Shown here in pieces: positions 43,563-52,896 of a DNA stretch of 64,000 bases. A program made the position numbers and the translations under genes. This DNA comes from Persicimonas caeni (lineage in GTDB: Bacteria > Myxococcota_A > Bradymonadia > Bradymonadales > Bradymonadaceae), in contig NZ_CP041186.1 in NCBI RefSeq assembly GCF_006517175.1, positions 5,111,074 through 5,175,073 on the forward strand, written 5' to 3'. The notes beneath the pieces were generated by a model. The model was not told where the DNA came from, ran no database searches, and saw nothing but the letters and a program-made list of their open reading frames with translations. Within the stretch, counting starts at the first letter, position 1. Each line of letters begins with the position of its first letter.

Positions 43563-43568
43563 GGGGGC

Positions 43569-46301
43569 TCACCCCGCCGGAATGCAACTCGAGCCGCCGT
43601 TGCCGTCGTCCTGGCAAACCCAGCCCGGCTCGGTCTCGCAGGTACCGTCGCACCCGTCTCCCCACTGGTCGTTGCCGTCGTCGCACTCCTCGCCGGTGAC
43701 GGTGTCGATGACGCCGTCACCGCAGAATCCACCTCGCGTACAATCCGGGTTGCAGGTGCCATAGGTGCCGTCGTTGACGCCATCGTCGCACTCTTCACCG
43801 TTGACCGTGCTCACCCGGCCGTCGCCGCAGTAGGCGGCGCGTCCGGAGCAGTCGAGCAGGCACGAGCCGTACGAGCCGTCGTTGACGCCGTCGTCGCACG
43901 ATTCGCCGGGGCCCACCACGCCGTCGCCGCAGGTCGCAATCGTACAGTTGTTGGTGCAAGCATCGGTGTCGACCGAGTTGCCGTCGTCACACTCTTCGAC
44001 GCCGGCGTGGACCACGCGGTCACCGCAGGCGGCAGGCTGGCAGCGGTTGGTGCAGGCGTCGGTGGCCACGTCGTTGCCGTCGTCGCAGCCTTCGCCCAGA
44101 TCGACCGTGCCGTCGCCGCAGCTCTCCAATTCACACAGGCTCGAGCAGCCGTCGCTGTCGTCGGTGTTTCCGTCGTCGCACTCCTCGGGGAACTCGATGA
44201 CGCCGTCGCCACACTCGGGGCGCTCGCACGTGCTCGGAGTTCCCGTGCAGTTGTAGCCCGGCTCGATGGCGCACCCGGACGAGCAGCCGTCATTGTCATC
44301 GGCGTTGCCGTCGTCACACTGCTCGATGCCGCTGATGACGCCGTCGCCGCAGACACTCTCACAGGTGCTCTGGCCGGTGTTCAAAAAGCCCGACAGGGTC
44401 AGCCGATAATTCGACTGGGTGGTGTGGCGCTCGGCGTGGAACACCACGATCTCGTAGACGCCGCCCTCGAAGATATCGAAGCGCGCATCGTAGATCTGGC
44501 CGGTCTGGGCGTCCTGGGTGTCCGACAGCGTCACCGAGTCGCTCACCGCCGAGTGCAACCCGCCGATATCGACGGCCAACCGGCCGTTGATGAAGACCCA
44601 CACGTCGTCGTCGCCCGTAAACGCCAGCTCCTCGCCGCCGCGGTACTCGAAGTAGCTGCGGAACTCGCTGGTGAAGTGAAAGTTCTTCGACTCACCCGGC
44701 GTGTTGCCAAAGCCGATGCCGGTCAGCGGGAAGAAGTCGTTGCTCGCGAAACGATAGGTGCGCCCGGTCGAGTCGAGATCGGTGCGCTGGGTCAGCTCGA
44801 TGGTGTCGACCACCGTGATATTGACGCCGGGGGTGTCGTGGTACCACTGGTCGAAGCTTTGAGTGCTCGTCGCACAACCCGCGCCGGTGTAGACCGGTTT
44901 GCCGTCGGCGCCGAGTTGGTCCTCGACCATGCCCCTGTAGACGCCGCACGAGAAGCTCTCGAAGTCGGGATGACCGCCCGACTCGTTCGCGCCTTTGAAA
45001 TCACGCAGCACGATGGGCACCTCGATGCTCGGCGGGGTCTGGTTCTGGAAGTCGGTGCACTGGAAGCCGTTTTCGACGGTGCAGGCTGCCGAGCAGCCGT
45101 CGCCTGAGGTGAGGTTGCCGTCGTCGCAGGCTTCGAACGGGTACAGCGTGACGCCGTCGCCGCAGACCGGGTCGCAGGTGCCGCCGGTGCAGTCCCAGAT
45201 GAGCTCTTCACGGCACAGCGGGTCGCAGCCGTCGCCGGCGGTCAAGTTGCCGTCGTCGCACTCCTCGAGCCCTTCAATGACGCCGTCGCCGCAGGTTGTC
45301 TCTACGCAGCTCTGCCCGGCGGTGGGGCAGGCATAGCCCGGCTCGAGTTGGCAGTCGGCGTCGCAGCCGTCGTTCGCATCGGCGTTGCCGTCGTCGCACT
45401 GCTCGGCGCCTTCGACGGTGCTGTCGCCGCAGGTGGTCGCCACGCAGTCTTGGCCGGCGGTCGGGCATTTGTAGCCGATTTCGAGGGCGCAATTCGAGTC
45501 GCAGCCGTCGCCGCCATCGGTGTCGCCGTCGTCACATTCTTCCAACCCCTCGACGACGCCGTCGCCGCAGGTGGTCGGCTCGCAGGCTTGGTTGGGCGTG
45601 GGGCATTTGTAGCCATCTTCGATCACGCAGCGCTTGCTGCAGCCGTCGAGCGACACGCCGTTGCCGTCATCGCACTCCTCGTTGGCCGCAATCACCCCGT
45701 CGCCGCACGCAGCCGCGATACAGGCTTGGCCGACGAACTGGCAGTCGTAGCCGGGCTCGACGCTCGTGCACGTCTCGTCGCAGCCGTCGCCGGAGCTCTG
45801 GTTGGCGTCGTCGCACGCCTCGCCGTCCTCGATCGCGCCGTTGCCGCAGGTGTTCGCCTGGCACAACTCCCCGGGAGTTCGGCAGATGAACCCGTCTTCG
45901 GGTTGGCAGGTGTCGTCGCAGCCGTCGCCGGCGTCGGCGTTGCCGTCGTCGCAGGTCTCGGCGTGCGTGATCAGGCCGTCGCCACAGTAGGGCGACAGCG
46001 TGCAGTTGACGCGGCAGGTTCCGTACGAGCCGTCGTTGGTGCCGTCGTCGCACTCCTCGCCTTCGTCGAGATCGCCATCGCCACATTCGGGGTTTGGCGC
46101 GGTGTCGCTCTCCGAGCTGTCGGGCTCGGATGTATCGGAGGGGGAGCTGTCTGTCTGAGCATCTCCAAGAGCGTCGGTACCGGCGTCGGACAGGGCCGAC
46201 CCGGTGTCTTGGCCGCCTTCGACGTCGTCCGAGCACGCGCTCAGAAGGCCGAACAGGATACAGATCAGGACGAAGAGGGGGAGGCGAAGCGACATTCTCA
46301 C
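43569..46301 (-). CDS. Lipoprotein with 15 DUF4215 Cys-rich repeats and a fibro-slime domain
   Basis: The 910-residue protein has a lipoprotein signal ending L-L-S-A-C, then an Asp/Ser/Thr-rich linker. I count 15 units of the form C-G-D-G-(x)n-E-x-C-D-D-G-N-x(3-4)-D-G-C-x(3)-C: eight before and seven after a central fibro-slime domain (about 423-643) with [18 protein letters not shown] and [11 protein letters not shown]. The latter is a PA14-like, probably sugar-binding domain; the repeats are disulfide-rich and likely bind calcium through D-D-G-N loops. It is an anchored surface protein, perhaps adhesive. A shorter paralogue lies next to it. Confidence 0.92.
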   Translation of the reverse strand: MRMSLRLPLFVLICILFGLLSACSDDVEGGQDTGSALSDAGTDALGDAQTDSSPSDTSEPDSSESDTAPNPECGDGDLDEGEECDDGTNDGSYGTCRVNCTLSPYCGDGLITHAETCDDGNADAGDGCDDTCQPEDGFICRTPGELCQANTCGNGAIEDGEACDDANQSSGDGCDETCTSVEPGYDCQFVGQACIAAACGDGVIAANEECDDGNGVSLDGCSKRCVIEDGYKCPTPNQACEPTTCGDGVVEGLEECDDGDTDGGDGCDSNCALEIGYKCPTAGQDCVATTCGDSTVEGAEQCDDGNADANDGCDADCQLEPGYACPTAGQSCVETTCGDGVIEGLEECDDGNLTAGDGCDPLCREELIWDCTGGTCDPVCGDGVTLYPFEACDDGNLTSGDGCSAACTVENGFQCTDFQNQTPPSIEVPIVLRDFKGANESGGHPDFESFSCGVYRGMVEDQLGADGKPVYTGAGCATSTQSFDQWYHDTPGVNITVVDTIELTQRTDLDSTGRTYRFASNDFFPLTGIGFGNTPGESKNFHFTSEFRSYFEYRGGEELAFTGDDDVWVFINGRLAVDIGGLHSAVSDSVTLSDTQDAQTGQIYDARFDIFEGGVYEIVVFHAERHTTQSNYRLTLSGFLNTGQSTCESVCGDGVISGIEQCDDGNADDNDGCSSGCAIEPGYNCTGTPSTCERPECGDGVIEFPEECDDGNTDDSDGCSSLCELESCGDGTVDLGEGCDDGNDVATDACTNRCQPAACGDRVVHAGVEECDDGNSVDTDACTNNCTIATCGDGVVGPGESCDDGVNDGSYGSCLLDCSGRAAYCGDGRVSTVNGEECDDGVNDGTYGTCNPDCTRGGFCGDGVIDTVTGEECDDGNDQWGDGCDGTCETEPGWVCQDDGNGGSSCIPAG

Positions 46302-46450
46302 AGCAAATTCTCCACAGAGACTTGGTAATGCGTTCTCAAGGTACCAAGCAGCACGAGAGGGTTAAAGCGAAAGCCTCTCTAATATGTGCCAATGCTGTGA
46401 ACTATCTTGGCCGCTGCGCCCTCCGGATCTTCCGGGAGCGCATTTTGTTC

Positions 46451-47935
46451 TCAGCCGGCCGGAATGCAGTTCGAGCCGCCGCTTCCACCGTCCTCGCAGA
46501 CCCAGCCCGGCTCGGTCTCGCACGAGCCGTCGCAGCCGTCGCCCCACTGCTTGTTGCCGTCGTCGCACTCCTCGCCGGCGTCGGTGTCGAGCACGCCGTC
46601 ACCGCATTCGGCTTCGGGGTTGCAGTTTTCGACGCAATCGCTCTCGCAGGTGCTCTGGCCGGTGTTCAAAAAGCCCGACAAAGTCAGCCGGTAGTTCGAT
46701 TGGGTGGTGTGGCGCTCGGCCTGGAAGACGACGATCTCGTAGACGCCGCCCTCGAAGATGTCGAAGCGGTCGTCGTAGACCTGGCCAGTTTGTGGGTCGG
46801 TGTCGTCCGACAAGGCCACCGAGCCGTTCTCCGCGCCGTGGATGCCTCCGATGTCGACGGCGAGCCGGCCGTTGACGAAGACCCAGACGTCGTCATCGCC
46901 GGTGAACTCGAGGGTTTCGCCGCCGCGGTACTCGAAGTAGCTGCGGAACTCGCTGGTGAAGTGGAAGTTGAGCGATTGCCCCGGCGTGTTGCCGAAGCCG
47001 CGGTCGGTCAGCGGAAAGAAGTTGCCGCTCTCGAAGCGGTAGGTGCGCCCGCTCGGGTCGAGGTCGGTGCGTTGGGTCAACCCGATGGTGTCGACCACCG
47101 TCTGGTTGACGCCGTCCACGTCGCGGTACCACTGGGCGAAGCTCTCGGCGCTCTCGGCGCAGCCGGCCCCGGTGTAGACCGGCTTCCCGTCGGCGTCGAG
47201 TTGGTCTTCCACCATGCCCTGGAGCTGCCCGCAGACGTCACGCTCGAAGTCCGGGTGTCCGCCCGATTCGCCGACGCCTTTGAAGTCGCGCAACACGATC
47301 GGCACCTCGATCGTCTCGGGGGTCTGATCTTGGAAGTCGGTGCAGGTGAAGTCGTCCTCGACGGTGCAATCCTCCGAGCAGCCGTCGCCCGAAGTGTTGT
47401 TGCCGTCGTCGCACTCTTCGATGGGATAGAGGGTGACACCGTCGCCGCATGCCGGCTCACAGGTGCCGTCTTCGCAGTCCCAGATGAGCTCCTCGCGGCA
47501 AAGCGGGTCGCAGCCGTCGCCGGCGATCAGGTTGCCGTCGTCACACTCTTCACCGCCTCCGAAGAGGCCGTCGCCGCAGGTCGTCTCCACGCAGGCTTCG
47601 CCGGGCGTCGGGCACGCGTAGCCGTCCTCGAACTCGCAGTTGTCGTCGCAGCCGTCGTTGGGGTCGGTATTGCCGTCGTCGCACGCTTCGTCGCCGACCA
47701 GGAGGCCGTCGCCGCAGATCTCGGGGGGCGGGGCGGTGTCGGCGGCGTCTTCAGAGGGTCCCGAGTCATCGGAGGTCTCGACGTCCGACTCGGTCGTGTC
47801 GGCGTCGCTGCCGCCATCTTCTTGCAGGTTCGTGCCTGTGTCTCGGTTGCCGTCGGTGTCATCCGAGCAACCGGTGGGCAGACCCAGCAACACGAGGGCG
47901 AGTAATACGAGCAGGGAACGCAGCGACGCTTTCAT
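46451..47935 (-). CDS. Lipoprotein with 4 DUF4215 repeats and a fibro-slime domain (paralogue)
   Basis: The 494-residue protein has a lipoprotein signal ending L-P-T-G-C. It carries three DUF4215 repeats, a fibro-slime domain (about 208-428) and a final repeat [16 protein letters not shown]. The fibro-slime domain is highly similar to that of the neighbour (for example D-D-D-V-W-V-F-V-N-G-R and [19 protein letters not shown] shared in both), so the pair arose by tandem duplication. Both end with C-I-P-A-G, but they differ by 11 repeats. It points to copy-number change of the Cys-rich module. Confidence 0.92.
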   Translation of the reverse strand: MKASLRSLLVLLALVLLGLPTGCSDDTDGNRDTGTNLQEDGGSDADTTESDVETSDDSGPSEDAADTAPPPEICGDGLLVGDEACDDGNTDPNDGCDDNCEFEDGYACPTPGEACVETTCGDGLFGGGEECDDGNLIAGDGCDPLCREELIWDCEDGTCEPACGDGVTLYPIEECDDGNNTSGDGCSEDCTVEDDFTCTDFQDQTPETIEVPIVLRDFKGVGESGGHPDFERDVCGQLQGMVEDQLDADGKPVYTGAGCAESAESFAQWYRDVDGVNQTVVDTIGLTQRTDLDPSGRTYRFESGNFFPLTDRGFGNTPGQSLNFHFTSEFRSYFEYRGGETLEFTGDDDVWVFVNGRLAVDIGGIHGAENGSVALSDDTDPQTGQVYDDRFDIFEGGVYEIVVFQAERHTTQSNYRLTLSGFLNTGQSTCESDCVENCNPEAECGDGVLDTDAGEECDDGNKQWGDGCDGSCETEPGWVCEDGGSGGSNCIPAG

Positions 47936-48016
47936 GAATCCATCCTCTCCAAAGAAAAACCGCGACTGTTAGACTACCAGCCACCGAATCCAGGTGAAAG
48001 AGGGCGGATTGCGAGC

Positions 48017-49252
48017 TCAACGGCGGGCGCGTTCGATGAGCCCGTCGAGGCCGACGCTCTTGGCCAGCGCAGGATCGCGCTTTTTGGCGTCTTGCCACAG
48101 CTCGAGTGCCAGCTCGTTAGCGCTCATCTTGGTGAAGGCGAAGAGCCCGATTTCGTATTGCTGTCGCGGGGTGAGGTCGTCGCGTTCGGCCAGTTTGCGC
48201 ACCGTTCTGGCGAGCTCGTTGCGCTGGTCTTCGTTGCGCCAGGCGTTCTGAACGAGCCCGAGGCGCGCCTCGACGTTGTCCGGATCGCGCTCGAGTGCCT
48301 TGTTGAAGAACTGCTTGGCCTGATCGGATTGACCTTGCGACAGGGCCATCTGTCCACGCGCAATGGTCACCGCCACCGGCTCGGCGGCTTGCTCGGGGGC
48401 CGGGGCTGCTTCAAGCGCCGCGGCTTCCGGCACCGCTGCTTCAGGCTCAGCCTCCGCAACCGGCGCGGCCTCCGCGACCGGCGCCGTCTCGGCTTGCGCC
48501 TCCGGCGCCTGCGCTTCGGATTCCGTCTCGGTTTCTTCCTCGGCATCCGGCGTCGGCTGAGCCGGAGCTTCACCCAGGGCGGCCACGGCCTCCTCGACGT
48601 CCTCTTTCGGCGTGCGCTGGCGCAGCGCAGAGAGCTGCTCGCGAAGCGGCGGCGCGCCTTGTTGCTCGAAGCCCTCGAAGTTGGGGTCGATCGAGAGCGC
48701 CTTTTGCCAGCTGGCGATCACCTTGGCGGACGCCTCTTTGGAGCCTTCGGCTTTGGGCAGCCAGTAGGCGCCGTTCAGAAACCAGGTCAACGCCTCGTCG
48801 CCACGCTCGGCGATTATCTCATCGAGCAGCTCGCGCGCTTTGTGCTCTTGACCCAATCGCAGGTAGGCGCGGGCCAAGCGCGGGGTCGCCTGGCTGGAAA
48901 TACCTTGTTTCTCCACGACATTCTGGTAGATGCCGACAAGGTCGAGGTAGTGGCCCGAGGCGATGAAGACCGCCTCGATTTCGGGAAGGCGTCCCTCCGG
49001 ATCTCCGCGCTCGAAGAACTTCAGCGCGCTCCTGCTAAAGCCTTCGACCACCGCGTCGACGTTCGCGCGCTCGTTTTCAGGCACGAGTTGCGGCTGCGGG
49101 ATGGTCTGCGAGGTGACCTCGGTGGTCTCCAGCGGCGAGAAATACGCCGTGCCCGCGCTGTCGTCGACCGGACCTTCGCTGCAACCGGTGACCGATGCAG
49201 CGGAGACGAGCACGACGGCGGCCACCAACAGTTTTTCGAGCGAGTTAAGCAT
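48017..49252 (-). CDS. TPR lipoprotein with Ala/Glu-rich linker
   Basis: The 411-residue protein has a lipoprotein signal ending S-V-T-G-C. TPR-like helices follow (about 60-180), including A-R-A-Y-L-R-L-G-Q-E-H-K-A-R-E-L-L. Then comes a low-complexity linker rich in Ala, Glu and Pro (about 235-300), and a second TPR segment with A-L-E-R-D-P-D-N-V-E-A-R-L-G-L. Such proteins tether or assemble envelope complexes. Partners are not indicated; the divergent folK start is 19 bases away. Confidence 0.75.
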   Translation of the reverse strand: MLNSLEKLLVAAVVLVSAASVTGCSEGPVDDSAGTAYFSPLETTEVTSQTIPQPQLVPENERANVDAVVEGFSRSALKFFERGDPEGRLPEIEAVFIASGHYLDLVGIYQNVVEKQGISSQATPRLARAYLRLGQEHKARELLDEIIAERGDEALTWFLNGAYWLPKAEGSKEASAKVIASWQKALSIDPNFEGFEQQGAPPLREQLSALRQRTPKEDVEEAVAALGEAPAQPTPDAEEETETESEAQAPEAQAETAPVAEAAPVAEAEPEAAVPEAAALEAAPAPEQAAEPVAVTIARGQMALSQGQSDQAKQFFNKALERDPDNVEARLGLVQNAWRNEDQRNELARTVRKLAERDDLTPRQQYEIGLFAFTKMSANELALELWQDAKKRDPALAKSVGLDGLIERARR

Positions 49253-49271
49253 TCGGAGTCGCGGTATTCAG

Positions 49272-49811
49272 ATGGAAAACAAAACCCAAAGCGCCTACGT
49301 CGGGCTGGGGTCGAACCTCGGAGATCGCGCGGCCAACCTGCACCGGGCGGTCGAGCTCATCGGCGAGCTTCCCGACACGCAGGTCCTCGCCACCAGTTCG
49401 CTCTACGAAACCGAGCCGCGGATGTACACCGAGCAGCCCGACTTTCTGAACGGCTGCGTGAAGATACGAACCGGCCTGCCGGCACGCAAGCTCCTCGACG
49501 CCTTGCTCGACATCGAGCAGGCGATGGGGCGGGTGCGCCGGCTCGAAAACGGCCCGCGCACGCTCGACCTCGATATCCTGCTCTACGGTCCCCAACAAAT
49601 CAGCGAAGAAGGCCTCGAAATTCCCCATCCGGGCCTGCACGAGCGCGCGTTCGTGCTCGTCCCGCTGGCCGAGCTCGCCCCCGACCTGGTCCACCCCGGG
49701 CTGGGCGAGACCATCGCCGAGCTTCTGGGCCAATGCGAGGATGCGGGTTGGGTGAAGCGGGTTGGCGGCAAAGTGTGGGCGCTTTGCAGGTCAGCGACGC
49801 CTGCTAAATGA
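49272..49811 (+). CDS. folK: 2-amino-4-hydroxy-6-hydroxymethyldihydropteridine pyrophosphokinase
   Basis: The start at 49272 is chosen because the upstream frame (to 48963) runs antisense through the divergent TPR gene. The 179-residue protein has the HPPK set: A-Y-V-G-L-G-S-N-L-G-D, S-S-L-Y-E-T-E-P, and the Mg/ATP loop R-T-L-D-L-D-I-L-L-Y-G, plus I-P-H-P. It transfers pyrophosphate from ATP to 6-hydroxymethyl-7,8-dihydropterin in folate synthesis. A long hairpin follows directly after the stop. Confidence 0.95.
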   Translation: MENKTQSAYVGLGSNLGDRAANLHRAVELIGELPDTQVLATSSLYETEPRMYTEQPDFLNGCVKIRTGLPARKLLDALLDIEQAMGRVRRLENGPRTLDLDILLYGPQQISEEGLEIPHPGLHERAFVLVPLAELAPDLVHPGLGETIAELLGQCEDAGWVKRVGGKVWALCRSATPAK

Positions 49812-49880
49812 GCAATTAAGGATTTAGGGGTTGCGATTTGTGAATCTGTCTCGGTTCGCAGCCCCAAAATCCTTAATTGC
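49812..49880. terminator. Long hairpin between convergent folK and deoB
   Basis: The arms 49812-49834 and 49858-49880 are 23 bases long and differ from perfect complementarity at two positions, enclosing a 23-base loop. It begins on the base after the folK stop and lies 36 bases from the deoB stop, so it could end transcription from both sides. Length and A/T content exceed a normal intrinsic terminator. Confidence 0.6.
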
Positions 49881-49915
49881 CCAAATAGAAGGCCCTCCTT
49901 GCCCCACCCACGCCC

Positions 49916-51082
49916 CTACTTCAATTCTCCCAAGAAACTCTCACCCACCGTCCAGTCCACCCCGAAGTAGTCGGCGACCGTAGCGCCCACGTCCGAGAAG
50001 CACTTGCGGGTGCCCAGGTCTTTGCCCCAGCCGCCGCCTTTGATCAGCGCGACCAGCGGGACGTACTCGCGGGTGTGGTCGGTGCCGGCGTAGGTCGGGT
50101 CGTTGCCGTGGTCGGCGGTGATGATGAGCAGGTCGCCGTCCTGCAGCGTCTCGATGATCTCGGGGAGTTGCTCGTCGAAGCGCTCCAGCGCCTGGGCGTA
50201 GCCCTCGGGGTTTCGCCGGTGGCCGTACTTCGAGTCGAAGTCGACCAGGTTCGTGAAGATGAAGCCGTTGCGGTTCTTCATGCAGTCGAGGGTCACCTCG
50301 ACGCCGTGGTCGTTATTCTTGGTCTTGATCTTTTCGGTGATGCCGCGGCCCGAGTAGATGTCGCTGATCTTGCCCACGCCGGTCACGTCGACACCGTGCT
50401 CGACCAACTCCTCCATCATCGTCTTGCTGGGCGGCGGGAACGAGTAGTCCTTGCGGTTGGCGGTGCGCTCGTAGTTGGGCCACTCGCCGACGAAGGGGCG
50501 GGCGATGACGCGCGAGATGCCCCGCGGGGTGACGATCTCGTAGGCTGCCTCGCACCACTCGTAGAGCGTGTCGAGGCCGACGACGTCCTCTTTGGCCGCG
50601 ATCTGGAAGACCGGGTCGGCCGAGGTGTAGACGATGGGCTTGCCCGTCTCCTCGTGCTCGCGGCCGAGCTCCTCGATGATCACCGTGCCGCTCTCGGGGC
50701 GGTTTCCGAGCACGCCGTCGACGCCGATCTTGTCGCAAAACGCCTCGATGATGTCGTCGGGAAACCCGTTCGGGAAGGTGCGAAACGGCTTGTCCATCAT
50801 CACACCGGCGAACTCCCAGTGCCCGCTGGTCGTGTCCTTGCCGGGCGCAATCTCGAGCATGCGCCCGAAGTTAGCGCACGGCTCGTCGACCGGCTCGAGG
50901 TCGTCGACCCCGGCGATATTGCCCAGCCCAAGGCTGCGCATATTCGGCATGTCGAAACCCTCGACGGTCTGGGCGATGTGGCCCAGCGTATCGGCGCCCT
51001 CGTCGCCGAAGTCGGCCGCGTCGGGCAGCTCGCCGATGCCTACGGAGTCGAGGACGATGAGGACGGCGCGTTTGTTGGTCAT
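49916..51082 (-). CDS. deoB: Phosphopentomutase
   Basis: The 388-residue protein is the family length. It belongs to the alkaline-phosphatase-like superfamily: N-terminal metal-binding D-S-V-G-I-G, the catalytic Thr of G-A-D-T-L-G-H, then T-A-D-H-G-N-D-P and T-D-H-T-R-E-Y-V-P metal ligands near the C-terminus. It interconverts ribose- or deoxyribose-1- and 5-phosphate in nucleoside salvage with Mn2+. No other deo gene is adjacent; the 260-base gap upstream holds a long inverted repeat. Confidence 0.96.
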   Translation of the reverse strand: MTNKRAVLIVLDSVGIGELPDAADFGDEGADTLGHIAQTVEGFDMPNMRSLGLGNIAGVDDLEPVDEPCANFGRMLEIAPGKDTTSGHWEFAGVMMDKPFRTFPNGFPDDIIEAFCDKIGVDGVLGNRPESGTVIIEELGREHEETGKPIVYTSADPVFQIAAKEDVVGLDTLYEWCEAAYEIVTPRGISRVIARPFVGEWPNYERTANRKDYSFPPPSKTMMEELVEHGVDVTGVGKISDIYSGRGITEKIKTKNNDHGVEVTLDCMKNRNGFIFTNLVDFDSKYGHRRNPEGYAQALERFDEQLPEIIETLQDGDLLIITADHGNDPTYAGTDHTREYVPLVALIKGGGWGKDLGTRKCFSDVGATVADYFGVDWTVGESFLGELK

Positions 51083-51171
51083 GGTGTGTCTCGTGTCTGT
51101 GGTGCCTTGCTACTTGCTGTTTCCTCTCCGCCCGAAGGGAAGGAGAGGATTAAGGAGAGGTCTCCCTTTCC

Positions 51172-51279
51172 GCAAGCGAAGCGAAGTGGAGAGGGACCGA
51201 GGGAGAGGTTGAAACGACTTGCCCATACTGTTTGCCTCCTCCTCGGTCCTCCTCCACTTCGCCTTCGGCTACGCGGAGG
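51172..51279. repeat. Imperfect long inverted repeat between glpK and deoB
   Basis: Reading the reverse complement of 51172-51210 gives C-rich sequence that matches 51238-51279 with scattered mismatches: both contain the cores CTCGGTCC and CTCCACTTCGC. The 13-mer TCCTCGGTCCTCC is also repeated exactly at 51241 and 51291. The region sits between two same-strand genes and can fold strongly. Confidence 0.5.
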
Positions 51280-51342
51280 AGGAGGCCCCTCCTCGGTCCT
51301 CCCCGTGCTTCGCAGGGGGAGGAAGATGTCGAAAATCGGGCG

Positions 51343-52821
51343 TCAAACTCGTTTGAGCCCCTCATGCCACAAATCCAAATGCATCTCCCGCGTCGCCGCA
51401 TCGATCTGCGGGTCGAACTCGCGGTCGACGCGCCACTCGTCGCGGATTTGGTCGAGGTTCTTGAAGATGCCCTCGGCCAGGCCGGCGAAGAGCGCGGCGC
51501 CCAGCGCGGTGGTCTCGGTGATGGCGGGGCGCACGATCTTGCGGCCCAAAAAGTCGGCCTGCATCTGCATGAGCAAGTTGTTGGCGGTCGCGCCGCCGTC
51601 GACCTTGAGCTGGACGAGCTTGTCGCCGGAGTCGTTCTCCATGGCGTGCAGGATGTCGACGTTCTGCAGCGCGATGCCCTCCAGCGCCGCGCGAGCGATG
51701 TGGGCGTCGGTGGTGCCGCGGGTCAGCCCCCAGATGACGCCGCGGGCGCTCGGCCGCCAGTGCGGCGCGCCCAGGCCCGATAGCGCCGGGACCGCCACGA
51801 TCTCGCCCGAGCTGTCGACGGTGCGCGCGAGCGCCTCGATCTCGTGGGACTCTTCGATGATGCCCAGCCCGTCGCGCAACCACTGGACCATCGCGCCGGC
51901 GATGAACGCGCTTCCCTCCATGGCGTAGGTCACCTCGCCGTCGAGCTGCCAGCCCATCGTCGACAGCAAGCGGTGCTGGCTGTGCACGCGCTCGTGGCCG
52001 ACGTTCATCAGCAAGAAGGCGCCGGTGCCGTAGGTGCACTTGGCCTCGCCGGGCTCGAAGCAGCACTGGCCGAAGAGCGCGGCGTGCTGGTCGCCGGCCA
52101 TGCCGCAGATGGGCGTGCCGTCCTTGATGCCGGGCACGCCGTGGGTGACGCCGTAGACCTCTGAGTTGCTGGCGATCTCGGGGAGCATCGGCCGGGGCAC
52201 GTTGAACAGCTCGAGCAGCTCGTCGTCCCAGGCGATCTCGTCGAGGTTCATCAGCAGTGTGCGCGAGGCGTTCGACGCGTCGGTCTTGTGGACCTGCCCG
52301 CCGGTCAAGCGCCACAGCAAGAAGCTGTCGATGGTGCCGAAGGCCAGCTCGCCGGCCTGAGCCCGAGCGCGCGCGCCGTCGACGTGGTCGAGGATCCACT
52401 CGACCTTGGTGCCCGAAAAGTACGGGTCGAGCAGCAGGCCGGTGCGCTTCTGGACCCACTTCTCGTTGCCGTCGTCGATGAGCTGCTGGATGCGCCCGCG
52501 GGTGCGCCGGTCCTGCCACACGATCGCGTTGTGGATGGGCTCGCCGGTCTTTTTGTCCCAGACGACCGTCGTCTCACGCTGGTTGGTGATGCCGATCGCC
52601 GCGATGTCGTTCTCGGTGATCTGCGCCACGCGAGTCGCCTCGGCGAGCGTGGCCAGCGTCGACTGCCAGATCGCCTCGGGGTTGTGCTCGACCCACGACG
52701 GGCGCGGGTAGATCTGCTCGAACTCCTTGTTGACCTTCGCGCGGATGCGAAGCTCGTCGTCGAGGATGATGACGGTGGTTCCGGTGGTGCCCTGGTCGAT
52801 TGCGCAGATGAAACGGGACAT
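51343..52821 (-). CDS. glpK: Glycerol kinase
   Basis: The 492-residue protein has the FGGY-kinase start I-D-Q-G-T-T-G-T-T, the I-T-N-Q-R-E-T-T-V-V-W, W-Q-D-R-R-T and the second-domain D-G-G-A-T-A-N-N-L-L-M-Q motif. A good site (GAGG, five bases) precedes the ATG. It phosphorylates glycerol to glycerol-3-phosphate. No glpF or glpD is present, so the pathway is completed elsewhere. Confidence 0.96.
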   Translation of the reverse strand: MSRFICAIDQGTTGTTVIILDDELRIRAKVNKEFEQIYPRPSWVEHNPEAIWQSTLATLAEATRVAQITENDIAAIGITNQRETTVVWDKKTGEPIHNAIVWQDRRTRGRIQQLIDDGNEKWVQKRTGLLLDPYFSGTKVEWILDHVDGARARAQAGELAFGTIDSFLLWRLTGGQVHKTDASNASRTLLMNLDEIAWDDELLELFNVPRPMLPEIASNSEVYGVTHGVPGIKDGTPICGMAGDQHAALFGQCCFEPGEAKCTYGTGAFLLMNVGHERVHSQHRLLSTMGWQLDGEVTYAMEGSAFIAGAMVQWLRDGLGIIEESHEIEALARTVDSSGEIVAVPALSGLGAPHWRPSARGVIWGLTRGTTDAHIARAALEGIALQNVDILHAMENDSGDKLVQLKVDGGATANNLLMQMQADFLGRKIVRPAITETTALGAALFAGLAEGIFKNLDQIRDEWRVDREFDPQIDAATREMHLDLWHEGLKRV

Positions 52822-52896
52822 AGGAGCCTCGTGTGGCGGCTTGGGTAAGGTTGTGGATCCTCTGGTTTATGCGAGTGACGGGCTTGTTGCAAGCCG

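Noticed and set aside
48092-49807. Plus-strand open frame across the TPR lipoprotein and folK
   Set aside because: It overlaps two well-supported genes in another frame and combines unrelated sequence.
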